Positions 17,630-26,980 are shown, counted from the stretch's first letter. The stretch is 64,000 bases of DNA from an uncultured Aquimarina sp. (GCF_947492405.1 NZ_CANLMP010000002.1:1154222-1218221); one strand, 5' to 3'. Notes: a model not told the origin generated them from the sequence alone. A program made the numbers and translations.

Positions 17630-18273
17630 CACTTTTTTTGTTTAGCAGGAATTCCTATAAAACATGAATTATCTTTCACTGCTTTTGTCAAGACTGCTCC
17701 TGCGCCTATTTGATTTTTTGAACCAATATTTAAATACTGTAAAATAGCCGAATTGGTTCCAACTAAATTTTCATCGCCCAAATTTACGCCTCCAGAAATA
17801 ACTGAGCAAGGGTTAAGCACATTATATGAACCTATTTTTGTGTCATGACCAATATGCACTCCTCTATTGATATAATTAAAATTATCTAGTGAAATATCAA
17901 CAGTGAGTACGCAAAAAGAAGCTATTATATTTCCTTTTCCCAAATGTACAGAATCATCTAAGGACACATTTGGATGTATTAAATTTGGAAAATTAAAACA
18001 ATTTTTTAGAGTATATTTTGATACAATTTTTTTTAAATATAACGGATCCCCTATACCAAAGGCAATAGCAGTATTTTCTTTGGTAGTCTCAAGAAAGGTT
18101 GTTTCTTCCAAAATTGGAAAAAAAGAGCTTCCAATTTTTAAAGTGTTCTCATTAGAATTTAAATCTATAAACCCTTTAAACTCGAACATTTTATTTACTG
18201 CATTTATTTCTTTAACAAGAAGAAAAATTTCTTTTGCAGCCCCTCCCGCTCCAACAATATATAAAGGTTTCAT
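17629..18273 (-). CDS. NeuD/PglD-family sugar O- or N-acyltransferase
   Basis: 214 residues. The N-terminal Rossmann-like PglD_N domain starts LYIVGAGGAAKEIFLLV. The C-terminal half is a left-handed beta-helix of hexapeptide repeats with alternating Ile/Leu/Val and Gly (GKGNIIASF, INRGVHIGHDTKIGSY, VNLGDENLVGTN, IGAGAVLTKAV). Members transfer acetyl from acetyl-CoA to an amino or hydroxyl group; PglD and LegH act on UDP-4-amino sugars and NeuD on sialic acids. It lies 1 bp after the membrane GT gene and shares a base with neuB. It is probably either the LegH-type N-acetyltransferase acting after the aminotransferase or an O-acetylase of the finished sugar. Confidence 0.88.
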   Translation of the reverse strand: MKPLYIVGAGGAAKEIFLLVKEINAVNKMFEFKGFIDLNSNENTLKIGSSFFPILEETTFLETTKENTAIAFGIGDPLYLKKIVSKYTLKNCFNFPNLIHPNVSLDDSVHLGKGNIIASFCVLTVDISLDNFNYINRGVHIGHDTKIGSYNVLNPCSVISGGVNLGDENLVGTNSAILQYLNIGSKNQIGAGAVLTKAVKDNSCFIGIPAKQKK

Positions 18274-18274
18274 A

Positions 18275-19861
18275 TCAAACTTTTTTTATCTCAATATTCA
18301 TAATATCATCAACTTCCTGTTGGAATACCTTTTGATTAAAATAATACAACATCACCATTTCTAAGACTTTAAAATAACTTATCTTCTCTTGGGCATATGT
18401 AGCTTCTATTGCACGGTCAAAATCTTGATCTTTTATATCATAATCTTTCATATTAAACTTTATGGCATGTGCCGAAATACCAGGAAACATAGCTATTAGC
18501 CTTTTAGAATATTTATGATGCACATAGTATAAATCTTGTCTATCTAAAGTTTTCTTAAAAATTCCACTCAGTTCATAAAATGTCAATGGGTTTTCGGTAG
18601 CGTAAAGTTGACCATCAAATCCTTTTGTTATTATAATCCCGCTAGTATCAATTTCAATTTGTTTTATATCGTGTTTTACCGCTTCAATTTTTATCCAACC
18701 TCTTAAAAAATTTATATTGGAACTTATCGTATTTGTCATAAAAACAGATATGATGAAAACAAAAATTCCTTTACTTATAAATTGATGGAAAACAACTACT
18801 ACAGAATACACCAAAAAAGCTAAACCAATACACAATAAAATTTGATGCCTAGTATCATATACATAATAACGTGGTAGTTTATTTACTACTATGTAAGGAA
18901 ATGCACCTACAAAAAATAGTAAGATACCAAATATTGCATATTGCCAACTTTTCCTTTCTAACTCAAACTTGAATGAAATTTTTCTCAATATAAATACAGA
19001 AACAACTAAACAAAAAAGAAATATAACTATACTAAAGGTCATATCATATTCAAAAACGGATATGAATTCATTATAGATACCTATAATATTATCTTCGGCA
19101 ATTTTTTTGATTTGAATTGGCCATTGAGTTAGGGAAAAATTAATTTTATTATACCCAGATGCAGCGTACAAACCTTTAACTGGGAAAATCATTTTTTTTA
19201 CTCCCCAAAAAACAAAGGGTAACATAATTATTCCGCCACCCAATAAAATTTCTTTTCGACTATTCTCTTTTATTTTAAGAATCGAAAAATCATTTTTCCA
19301 TAGCAAATAGAATACGGTCACGAACAGAAACATTGGTATTATAGAATTCAGAAAAAAACTAAAAAATACCAAAACAGCTCCAACTAATAATTTTTTCCAA
19401 TCTTCAGAATCTGTTTGAGACGAAAAAATTAAATACAATCCAAAAGTAAACGAAAACAAAAACATTGTATGTGGCATACATATAATTAAGTTTTTTGTTT
19501 CAAAATATGGAGTCAACATTGCTAATAATGTGATTAACAAGGCAGAGGATTCCTTAAATTTAAAATGCTTCAAAATTTTAAAAACAAACACAAATACTCC
19601 AAACATAAAACCAAATGACATCCAATGGTATATTATTGGAGAGTAGAAACAATCATTCAAAAAATCATGAAAATATACCAAAAACCAAAAACCGTTTTCG
19701 CCAAACTGCTGTGATAGTCCTTCTTTTGGCATGTTCATAACGGTCCAATCATCCCAAATAATACCATTGCTGAACAACATAAAGATGTTTGTTAGCAAAT
19801 AAAATATTAATAGGTGAATATAGGATTCTTTATTTTCTGTGTTGAGGTACTTCTGTAACAT
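18275..19861 (-). CDS. Multipass membrane protein, possible GT-C-type glycosyltransferase
   Basis: 528 residues with about 11-12 membrane segments. The first loop carries IIWDDWTV (D37, D38), an Asp pair in the position where GT-C glycosyltransferases (polyprenyl-phosphate-sugar dependent) keep their catalytic acid. The C-terminal 110 residues or so are soluble. I do not recognise a named family, and the call rests on topology plus this Asp pair. It lies within the nonulosonate genes, 1 bp before the NeuD-type gene and 121 bp after the LegC-type gene. It could glycosylate the repeat unit on the periplasmic side. A non-enzymatic membrane protein remains possible. Confidence 0.5.
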   Translation of the reverse strand: MLQKYLNTENKESYIHLLIFYLLTNIFMLFSNGIIWDDWTVMNMPKEGLSQQFGENGFWFLVYFHDFLNDCFYSPIIYHWMSFGFMFGVFVFVFKILKHFKFKESSALLITLLAMLTPYFETKNLIICMPHTMFLFSFTFGLYLIFSSQTDSEDWKKLLVGAVLVFFSFFLNSIIPMFLFVTVFYLLWKNDFSILKIKENSRKEILLGGGIIMLPFVFWGVKKMIFPVKGLYAASGYNKINFSLTQWPIQIKKIAEDNIIGIYNEFISVFEYDMTFSIVIFLFCLVVSVFILRKISFKFELERKSWQYAIFGILLFFVGAFPYIVVNKLPRYYVYDTRHQILLCIGLAFLVYSVVVVFHQFISKGIFVFIISVFMTNTISSNINFLRGWIKIEAVKHDIKQIEIDTSGIIITKGFDGQLYATENPLTFYELSGIFKKTLDRQDLYYVHHKYSKRLIAMFPGISAHAIKFNMKDYDIKDQDFDRAIEATYAQEKISYFKVLEMVMLYYFNQKVFQQEVDDIMNIEIKKV

Positions 19862-19982
19862 ATTTAACAGCTGATCGTTTTAATTCATGATATACTATTA
19901 ACAAGATTTGTGGAGCAACCTCTATCTTATTTTCATAAGTAAACAGGTTATTTTATTACATATTCAGGACATTTAACAGTTA

Positions 19983-21122
19983 TTAAAGAATTGCACTACT
20001 AGGAATGTTTACTACACGTTCTTCAAACCATGTAGCATTTTCTAAGTTACCAGTTTGAGCATTTTTAAACATTGTTAATTTATTCATTAATTTCCAAATT
20101 GGTCTTGTCATCACTCCGTTTTCATTAGTTTCCTTAAGGAATTCATCTCGCTCTTGGTTATTTTCTAATAGAATTGCATTCAACCAGTAATTAGAGATTG
20201 TTTTATCTGGTTCCTCAATAAATTGCAATGACTTATCATTGAAAAACGCTTTGTACATCTCTGACAATATTCTTTTCTTTTCAAGTATTGAAGGTAACAT
20301 CTCCATTTGAGCACAACCTAAAGCGGCATTGACATTTGGTAGACGATAATTATACCCTATCATATCATGCTCATAATCCCAAGGATGAGGTATTTTTGCT
20401 GTAGTAGTAATATGCTTAGTTTTTTGAGCAATTTTGTCATTGTTTGTAATGATCATTCCGCCACCTCCAGTTGTAATTGTTTTGTTCCCATTAAAACTAA
20501 AAGTTCCTATCAATCCAAAAGTTCCTGTATGCTTTCCTTTATAATAACTTCCTAATGACTCTGCTGCATCTTCTACTACCTGTATATTATAGTTATTACA
20601 AACAGAGACAATCTCATCAATTTTGGCCGGAAGACCAAATGTATGCATTGGAACAACTGCTTTTATTTTTCTCTTGGTTATTTTATTAATACATTCTCCA
20701 TTTATTATTTCCGTATTATTTGATAAAAAATATTCTAATTTTTCGGGGGATAAGCCTAAAGTATCTTTATCAACATCTACAAAAATAGGGTGGGCCCCTA
20801 TATAACTAAGAGCATTTAGAGTTGCAATAAATGTTAATGGTTGTGTAATTACCTCATCATTTTGATTTACTCCTGCCATCAATAATGCAATATGGAGTGC
20901 TGCAGTACCGTTTGAAGTAGCAATTGCATGTTTTGCACCTGTAAATTTTGCTACTTCTGCTTCAAATTGATCAACAAATTTACCTACACTTGAAACAAAT
21001 GTAGAATCAATACATTCATTTATATATTTTTTTTCGTTCCCTTTAAAAACCGGAGCATGTAAAGGGATGAAGTCCTTTGTCTTAAAAATTTCTTGAACAA
21101 AGGATATAAATTCTTGATACAT
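19983..21122 (-). CDS. LegC family PLP-dependent aminotransferase (DegT/DnrJ/EryC1)
   Basis: 379 residues of the DegT/DnrJ/EryC1/StrS family: KHAIATSNGTAALHIALLM near 64, the PLP-contacting Asp in VVEDAAESLGSYYKGKHTG (D185), and the Schiff-base Lys in FSFNGNKTITTGGGG (K214). The N-terminal extension and the spacing resemble LegC-type enzymes, which aminate the 4-keto sugar made by the LegB dehydratase using glutamate. It lies 4 bp after the dehydratase gene, and together they would give a 4-amino-4,6-dideoxy-GlcNAc nucleotide. The 121 bp that follow before the next gene hold no feature I can support. Confidence 0.9.
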   Translation of the reverse strand: MYQEFISFVQEIFKTKDFIPLHAPVFKGNEKKYINECIDSTFVSSVGKFVDQFEAEVAKFTGAKHAIATSNGTAALHIALLMAGVNQNDEVITQPLTFIATLNALSYIGAHPIFVDVDKDTLGLSPEKLEYFLSNNTEIINGECINKITKRKIKAVVPMHTFGLPAKIDEIVSVCNNYNIQVVEDAAESLGSYYKGKHTGTFGLIGTFSFNGNKTITTGGGGMIITNNDKIAQKTKHITTTAKIPHPWDYEHDMIGYNYRLPNVNAALGCAQMEMLPSILEKKRILSEMYKAFFNDKSLQFIEEPDKTISNYWLNAILLENNQERDEFLKETNENGVMTRPIWKLMNKLTMFKNAQTGNLENATWFEERVVNIPSSAIL

Positions 21123-21126
21123 ATAT

Positions 21127-22314
21127 TTACATTTTACCGTCTAGGTATTTACCAGTTTCTTTATGTCCAAAATCAGGTATCATAGTAAAAAACAGATCAA
21201 CAATATCTTTTTTCTGCCATTTCCTGTTCCTCTTCAAAGTTTGAATTTCATCAGTGAAATTTTCTAATTTTTCACTATCATAGTTCCGTTCATTTTTTAT
21301 AATTCCAAGATTTTGAAACCTTTCCATATCTAATGCTTCTTTATCGGTAAAAAATTCTTCAAAATCTTTTTCTCCAGTGGTATCACTAGACGAGAATAAA
21401 CAAGGCCATTTTCCTTGACTTGGCAGTGTTTTAATCATTTCTCTAGCTTCAACTTCATCTTTACATAGGTATGGTTCATATCCTAATCCTTCAAGATATT
21501 TTACGGCAATATCTGCAAAAGAAATTAAATGGAGGTTTTCACTTAATTTTGGAAAAAATATATCTCTATTATCTCCAAAAATACATGACATTAAACACAG
21601 TTCTCCAGACTCTTTAGGTATTACAAAGTATCTTTTGATATCATTTGGAGCTACCAAAGGCTGTTTCTTCTTTATTCTTTGGTCAAATCCATAAAGTAAT
21701 GATCCATCTGAAAATGCTACATTAGCAAATCGAGCAGTAGAGATTTTAATATCTTTGCTTCTCCTCATCAAATACATCTCCATTATTCGCTTAGAAGCTC
21801 CCATCATATTTACGGGGTTCGCAGCTTTATCTGTAGATACACAGAAATATTTTTTAGTACCCTTAGCTATAGATTGGAGCAATGTTTTTTCGGTATTAAA
21901 AATATTTACATCGATCATTCTCATTAAAGTAAACGGGTCCTTTTCACTTCTTACATGTTTTAAAGCAGATAAGTTAAGTACATAGTCATATTTACCATCC
22001 TCCTCAATAAAAGCATCGTACTCTATAGAGCCTATATCTAATGCAAAAGTTTTAAAATCCCCATCAATATATCCAAAAGAACTTCTTATATCTCTTACCA
22101 ATTCTACTAGATTATTTTCACTAATATCTACAACATGTAATTTCTTAGGAGTTCTTTTGAAGATTTCCTTAGTAACAGCCTGTCCAATTGAACCCGCTCC
22201 TCCTAATACAAGGAAAGATGAAAATGAAACTATCTTTTCTAAATCATTTTCATGATTTTTAACATCGCTATCAAACAATGCTTTTTCTCTTCCTATTAAT
22301 CTAAGTTTATTCAT
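21127..22314 (-). CDS. LegB-like nucleotide-GlcNAc 4,6-dehydratase (polysaccharide biosynthesis SDR)
   Basis: 395 residues, an extended SDR: FLVLGGAGSIGQAVTKEI near 35, DYVLNLSALKHVRSEKDPFT near 120, and STDKAANPVNMMGASKRIM near 175. In the last motif Met replaces the usual catalytic Tyr, as in the CapD/WbpM-like branch. The enzyme removes water from a nucleotide-linked GlcNAc to form the 4-keto-6-deoxy sugar. A C-terminal part of roughly 100 residues (GEKDFEEFFTDKEALDMERF onwards) may serve oligomerisation or regulation. With the aminotransferase 4 bp downstream it forms the LegB-LegC pair. The nucleotide could be GDP if the PtmE-like enzyme supplies it; that is inference. Confidence 0.85.
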   Translation of the reverse strand: MNKLRLIGREKALFDSDVKNHENDLEKIVSFSSFLVLGGAGSIGQAVTKEIFKRTPKKLHVVDISENNLVELVRDIRSSFGYIDGDFKTFALDIGSIEYDAFIEEDGKYDYVLNLSALKHVRSEKDPFTLMRMIDVNIFNTEKTLLQSIAKGTKKYFCVSTDKAANPVNMMGASKRIMEMYLMRRSKDIKISTARFANVAFSDGSLLYGFDQRIKKKQPLVAPNDIKRYFVIPKESGELCLMSCIFGDNRDIFFPKLSENLHLISFADIAVKYLEGLGYEPYLCKDEVEAREMIKTLPSQGKWPCLFSSSDTTGEKDFEEFFTDKEALDMERFQNLGIIKNERNYDSEKLENFTDEIQTLKRNRKWQKKDIVDLFFTMIPDFGHKETGKYLDGKM

Positions 22315-22326
22315 TTTTTCACTCTC

Positions 22327-23637
22327 TTAAATCATTTTTTTCATCTCTCTTACTATGCAGTTTTGAGGAGTTCTTGAAATAGTCAAAAACAAACTCAAAA
22401 ATAAAGCTATAAATGATATACCCATATATCTATTCATCATACTTTCGAAAAGAAAATTAAATAATATTAAACTCAAAAAACCATATCCTATTAGTTTTTG
22501 ATCAGTAGAACTGTTTTTTACTTTATTTACAAAAGATATTACTACTAAAACAAATAACAATAGACCAATTACTCCAATTTCAAGAATAAATTGAAAATAT
22601 TGGTTATGTGCGTTAAACTTACGTTCCAAAGGCCATCGAAATCCTGGATATTTTTCTAATTTAGATCTATAATAACTATTTAATGCTTTTTGCGAGTTTT
22701 TAATTCCATATCCCCATATAGGGTTTTTCTCAATTTCATTAATTGAAGCTATCCAAGGTCTTAGTCTTACCGCCGAGGCTGTTGGGCCATCAATTTTTAA
22801 ATCACCAGAAACTATAGTTTGATACATAAACTTAGCTCTGTTGTTTAGGTTTATAACGCCTACAAAACCAATTGATGCTATCAAAATAAATAATAACTTT
22901 GATTTCAGGTTTTTAACATTCATGAAGATTGTAAAAGCTATAACTAAAAAAAGGCTTAAAATTCCTGCTAAACTCCATGTCTGAATAATTCCAACAATAA
23001 GTATGCTAATAATTAATATTCTATGAGCTAGCTTTTTTTCTTTAAATCCGTTTAAAACAATTAACAAGGCAAAACAAAAATATATCGAAAAATAGGACCT
23101 TTGAAAACCCGTAATAATAAAAGCAGTTCCTAATACTCTATTAGCATTATAATCAACAGCTTCTGTAAATTTCAATTTTTTATTTGGAATCTCCTTAATG
23201 AAATTAAATTCAACACCATCAAAAGAATTATAGAGAGCAGTAAACAAACATATTAAATAGCTAATTATACAGCCATAAACAAACAACCTTAAAACTCTCT
23301 TTTTTAATGGCCAATCAGTATTAAAAAAGATAATTGGAAAAATTAATAGAGAAGCTTTCTTCTCAAACCAGTAGCTCTCAAAACTTAAACCATCTCTTGC
23401 ATATGAAATTACATAAATTATATAAAGTAAAATCATGGGTAATGTAAGCTTAAGAAAACTCAAAAAATCACTTTTCTTAAACTCAAAAACAGAAACTATT
23501 CCAGTGAGTACTAACAATATCGTTGATATTTTTTGATTAACCGGAAAAGAAATTGCCAAACAACAAATCAAAAACTCTTTTAAAGTTCTAATCTCAAAAA
23601 AGTCTTTCTTAAAAAATATCAACGCGTTATTGAACAT
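22327..23637 (-). CDS. O-antigen ligase/polymerase-like membrane protein
   Basis: 436 residues with about 12 membrane segments. The long extracytoplasmic loop between about residues 260 and 350 holds VRLRPWIASINEI, NPIWGYGIKNSQKAL and FNAHNQYFQFILEIGVIGLLL. The last motif (NAHNxYxxxxxExGxxG) is typical of the WaaL/O-antigen ligase and Wzy-like polymerase superfamily. The role could be chain polymerisation or ligation to a lipid acceptor. The second polymerase-like gene at 9065-10402 is different in sequence. It is 12 bp upstream of the LegB-type gene, and the 77-bp leader before it contains a weak promoter-like box. Confidence 0.8.
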   Translation of the reverse strand: MFNNALIFFKKDFFEIRTLKEFLICCLAISFPVNQKISTILLVLTGIVSVFEFKKSDFLSFLKLTLPMILLYIIYVISYARDGLSFESYWFEKKASLLIFPIIFFNTDWPLKKRVLRLFVYGCIISYLICLFTALYNSFDGVEFNFIKEIPNKKLKFTEAVDYNANRVLGTAFIITGFQRSYFSIYFCFALLIVLNGFKEKKLAHRILIISILIVGIIQTWSLAGILSLFLVIAFTIFMNVKNLKSKLLFILIASIGFVGVINLNNRAKFMYQTIVSGDLKIDGPTASAVRLRPWIASINEIEKNPIWGYGIKNSQKALNSYYRSKLEKYPGFRWPLERKFNAHNQYFQFILEIGVIGLLLFVLVVISFVNKVKNSSTDQKLIGYGFLSLILFNFLFESMMNRYMGISFIALFLSLFLTISRTPQNCIVREMKKMI

Positions 23638-23663
23638 ATTTTCTGCTGAACATTATAAAAATT

Positions 23664-23671
23664 CAAAACTA
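23664..23671 (-). promoter_or_regulatory. Weak promoter-like box before the O-antigen ligase-like gene
   Basis: TAGTTTTG on the minus strand matches TAnnTTTG, 26 bp before the ATG at 23637, in a 77-bp gap. The -33 region is poor. Confidence 0.3.
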
Positions 23672-23714
23672 TTATTGATTTCTTTCTATTAATTTGAACA
23701 TCCTTAAAACCTAT

Positions 23715-24932
23715 CTATTTTTTAATAATTCCACAAAAATCCAATATCTCTTTTTCTTGAGGTATTTCTAGTTCTTTAAACTCTTTATGTGCTACCAAAA
23801 ACACTATAATATCAGCTTTGTCAATTGCTTCCTTATAATTAGTTAACTTAAACACTGTATGAGAGTCTATATTTGGTTCTACAATATAATATTCTTCATT
23901 ATTAGCATTTTGTAATACTTTTTGAACAATATATTTTGCTGGAGATTCTCTCAAATCATCAATATTAGGTTTAAATGCTAGTCCCATTAAAGCAATACTT
24001 GGTTTTCTTCCTTGCTTAAGTTCAAACTCAAGTTTAATGGTTTTCACTTTCTCGGCGCACCAAAATGATTTATAATTATTAATCTCTCTTGCTTTTCCAA
24101 TAATTTGGGATTCCATAGGGTAGTCAGCTACAATGAAATAAGGATCTACAGCAATGCAATGTCCACCAACTCCGCATCCAGGCTGTAAAATATTTACTCT
24201 TGGGTGTTTGTTTGCTAATTCTATAAGCTCCCAAACATTTATTCCTGCTTTATCACAAATAAGCGATAACTCATTGGCGAATGCAATTTGTACATCTCTT
24301 GAAGAGTTCTCCACCAATTTACACATTTCAGCTGTTCTTGCATTTGTCTTATATAGGTCTCCTTTAATAAACTGACGATAAAAATTTACTGCTTTATTGG
24401 TAGATTCATCATTTACTCCTCCTATAACCCTATCATTATATACTAGTTCATGCATAACATTGCCCGGTAATACACGCTCAGGGCAATAAGCTATATGTAA
24501 TTCCCCTTTCAACTCTGGACGTTCTTGATATATAAGATCCATCATCTTCTCGGTAGTTCCAATAGGAGATGTAGATTCAATAATATAAAGATCGCCTTTT
24601 TTTAATAATGGAATTATTGTTTTAGTTGCAGATTGAACAAAAGAGATGTCTGGCTCATTTTTTCCTTTAAAAGGCGTTGGTACTACAATCAGATACACAT
24701 CAGCTTCTACTGGTACTATTGAAGCTCTTAAATACCCTTGTTTTACAGCATTATCAACTGCTTCATCTAGCTCAGGTTCAACAATGTGAATCTTTCCAGC
24801 ATTAATAGTTTCTACAACTTTAGGATTAACATCAACCCCATGAACATGTATTTTATTCTTTGCTATTAAAGCAGAAGTTGGAAGACCAATATAGCCCAAT
24901 CCGACCATTACCACACTAGATTTATTCTTCAT
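23715..24932 (-). CDS. wecC: UDP-N-acetyl-D-mannosamine dehydrogenase
   Basis: 405 residues of the UDP-glucose/GDP-mannose dehydrogenase family. The NAD motif is VVMVGLGYIGLPTSALIAK, the central part has AYCPERVLPGNVMHELVYN and VENSSRDVQIAFANELSLIC, and the catalytic Cys is in LQPGCGVGGHCIAVDPYF. ALMGLAFKPNIDDLRESPAK opens the C-terminal domain. It oxidises UDP-ManNAc twice to UDP-ManNAcA using NAD. The start at 24932 (ATG) is preferred over a TTG two codons earlier; it overlaps the wecB end by 11 bp. Together with wecB this gives the polymer an N-acetylmannosaminuronic acid residue. Confidence 0.9.
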   Translation of the reverse strand: MKNKSSVVMVGLGYIGLPTSALIAKNKIHVHGVDVNPKVVETINAGKIHIVEPELDEAVDNAVKQGYLRASIVPVEADVYLIVVPTPFKGKNEPDISFVQSATKTIIPLLKKGDLYIIESTSPIGTTEKMMDLIYQERPELKGELHIAYCPERVLPGNVMHELVYNDRVIGGVNDESTNKAVNFYRQFIKGDLYKTNARTAEMCKLVENSSRDVQIAFANELSLICDKAGINVWELIELANKHPRVNILQPGCGVGGHCIAVDPYFIVADYPMESQIIGKAREINNYKSFWCAEKVKTIKLEFELKQGRKPSIALMGLAFKPNIDDLRESPAKYIVQKVLQNANNEEYYIVEPNIDSHTVFKLTNYKEAIDKADIIVFLVAHKEFKELEIPQEKEILDFCGIIKK

Positions 24933-26058
24933 TCTCAATATTTTGAATATACTCTACTATTCTTTGACAAGCTTTACCATCTCCATATGGATTATGTAAT
25001 TTACTCATATCTTCATAAGAGTTTTTATCATTTAAAAGTTTTTCAGCTTGCAAAACTATTTTATCTTTATTTGTACCAACCAAAATTACTGTGCCTGCAT
25101 CTACAGCTTCAGGTCGTTCAGTCGTATTTCTCATAACTAAAACAGGTTTTCCTAAACTAGGAGCTTCTTCCTGAACTCCACCACTATCTGTTATAATCAA
25201 ATAAGATTGATTCATTAACCATACAAATGCTGGATACGAAAGTGGAGCAATTAAATTAATATTACTTATCTCATTCAATAGCTCGTATACGGGTTTTTGC
25301 ACGTTAGGATTCAAATGTACAGGATAAATAATTTGAACATCTGTATTATCGGTAGCTATTTGTTTTAATGCCTCACAAATATTGATAAACCCTTGTCCAT
25401 GATTTTCCCTTCTATGCCCGGTAACAAGTATTAATTTCTTATTTACATTAATTGTTTTTTTCAATTTTTCAATTTCAATATCTATAAATTGACTAGCCTC
25501 TACTTTGTGAACACTAAACTGTAATGCATCAATAACAGTATTTCCTGTTATTAGTATAGAATTGGCGGATTTATTTTCATCAATAAGATTCTGTCTAGAG
25601 GTTTTAGTTGGAGAAAAATGAATATCAGAAACTATTCCGGTCACACTTCTATTCATTTCTTCAGGAAATGGTGATTTCATATTAAAAGTTCTCAACCCTG
25701 CTTCTACATGGCAAACTTTCGCTCCAGAATAAAAAGCCGCTATACTAGATGCCATTGTAGTAGTAGTATCACCGTGAACATATACGTAATCAGGCTTAAA
25801 CTTTTCTAAAACGGGCTTTAATTCTGTTATTATATCTGATGTAAGTGAATATAAGTTCTGATTTGGTTTCATCAAATCTAAATCAAAATCAGGAGTGATA
25901 TCAAAAAAAGACAGCACTTGATCCAACATCTCTCTGTGTTGCGCCGTTATACAAACTTTTGTTTCAAAAGTATCAGAATGTTTCCGAAATTCTTTAACAA
26001 GTGGAGCCATTTTAATAGCCTCAGGTCTAGTTCCAAAAACAATTAGGTTTTTTTTCAT
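24922..26058 (-). CDS. wecB: UDP-N-acetylglucosamine 2-epimerase, non-hydrolysing
   Basis: 378 residues. The N-terminal LIVFGTRPEAIKMAPLVKEF, the central CHVEAGLRTFNMKSPFPEE with HGDTTTTMAS, and the C-terminal ITDSGGVQEEAPSLGKPVLV plus RNTTERPEAV are textbook WecB motifs, with His and Glu residues of the active site and the UDP-binding Glu/Asp loop. It interconverts UDP-GlcNAc and UDP-ManNAc without releasing the nucleotide, feeding WecC next door. Its start forms an ATGA overlap with the rmlD stop. It is distinct from the hydrolysing NeuC-type enzyme in the same run. Confidence 0.93.
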   Translation of the reverse strand: MKKNLIVFGTRPEAIKMAPLVKEFRKHSDTFETKVCITAQHREMLDQVLSFFDITPDFDLDLMKPNQNLYSLTSDIITELKPVLEKFKPDYVYVHGDTTTTMASSIAAFYSGAKVCHVEAGLRTFNMKSPFPEEMNRSVTGIVSDIHFSPTKTSRQNLIDENKSANSILITGNTVIDALQFSVHKVEASQFIDIEIEKLKKTINVNKKLILVTGHRRENHGQGFINICEALKQIATDNTDVQIIYPVHLNPNVQKPVYELLNEISNINLIAPLSYPAFVWLMNQSYLIITDSGGVQEEAPSLGKPVLVMRNTTERPEAVDAGTVILVGTNKDKIVLQAEKLLNDKNSYEDMSKLHNPYGDGKACQRIVEYIQNIENEE

Positions 26059-26930
26059 CTAGTATTTGAATATAATTTTATCAATGAATCCTTCCAGTTC
26101 AAAATATTTAGACCAAATGATTTAATACCTTTCTTCTTACTTAAAACACTATATTTTGGCCTTTGTGCAAAAGTAGGGTAATTATCTGTTTTCACAAGGT
26201 CTATCAGATCTAGTTTATTGGATATCTTTATAATTTCTTTCGCAAAATCATACCAATTAGCTTCACCTGAATTACTGTAGTGATAAATCCCGTACTTTTT
26301 ACTAAGGGAACTAATTAGATAGAGGATAAAGGAAGCCAGATCATTAGCGTTAGTTGGAGTTCCAAGTTCTGAAGCAGTAATCTTTAATTTTTTTTCTGTT
26401 TTTAATTTTTGTAGTATCGTTTTATAGAAATTTTTACCATATTGAGAATAGAGCCAAGAAGTTCTTATTATGAAATATTTTTTAAGTATTTCTTGAATAT
26501 ATTCTTCTCCTCTCAATTTAGATTTTCCATATTCATTAATAGGATTAGCTATATCTTCTTCAGAATAAGGAGTGTTTTTCTTACCATCGAAAACATAATC
26601 AGTAGATATATGAATAAGAACTATGTCCCTTTCCTGACAAATCTGTGCTAAATTTTTCGCTCCATCCGCATTTATTAAAAAAGCCTTTTGAGGTTCTTTT
26701 TCGGCTTTCTCAACATCCGTATATGCAGCACAATTAATTACATAATCAAAAGAACTTTTTTCTAAAAAAAGAACTATACTTTTTTTATCGGTAATATCCA
26801 AGTTTTTAGAGTTCGCAAAACATAAATCTAAATTAAGGAAATCTCCCTTTAATCCTTTAATCGATTTTCCTAATTGACCATCCGCACCTGTTACGAGAAC
26901 TTGTATATTATGAAGCTTTTTATGAGCCAC
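26055..26930 (-). CDS. rfbD: dTDP-4-dehydrorhamnose reductase
   Basis: 291 residues, an extended SDR of the RmlD family: VLVTGADGQLGKSIKGL at the N-terminus, VINCAAYTDVEKAEKEPQKA near 65, IHISTDYVFDGKKNTPYSE near 106, NEYGKSKLRGEEY (YxxxK) near 130 and RTSWLYSQYG near 152. It reduces dTDP-4-keto-L-rhamnose with NAD(P)H in the last step of dTDP-L-rhamnose synthesis. The start codon is GTG, with no ATG before the cofactor motif. Its rfbA, rfbB and rfbC partners are upstream, separated from it by one Wzz-like gene. It overlaps wecB by 4 bp. Confidence 0.9.
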   Translation of the reverse strand: MAHKKLHNIQVLVTGADGQLGKSIKGLKGDFLNLDLCFANSKNLDITDKKSIVLFLEKSSFDYVINCAAYTDVEKAEKEPQKAFLINADGAKNLAQICQERDIVLIHISTDYVFDGKKNTPYSEEDIANPINEYGKSKLRGEEYIQEILKKYFIIRTSWLYSQYGKNFYKTILQKLKTEKKLKITASELGTPTNANDLASFILYLISSLSKKYGIYHYSNSGEANWYDFAKEIIKISNKLDLIDLVKTDNYPTFAQRPKYSVLSKKKGIKSFGLNILNWKDSLIKLYSNTR

Positions 26931-26980
26931 TTGTAAGGTTCTTTTGATTTTGTTTTAACAATTTTTAAGGATTATTTTTT

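Noticed and set aside
19862..19982. Promoter in the 121-bp gap before the membrane GT-like gene
   Set aside because: No TAnnTTTG box or hairpin could be found there, so nothing is called.
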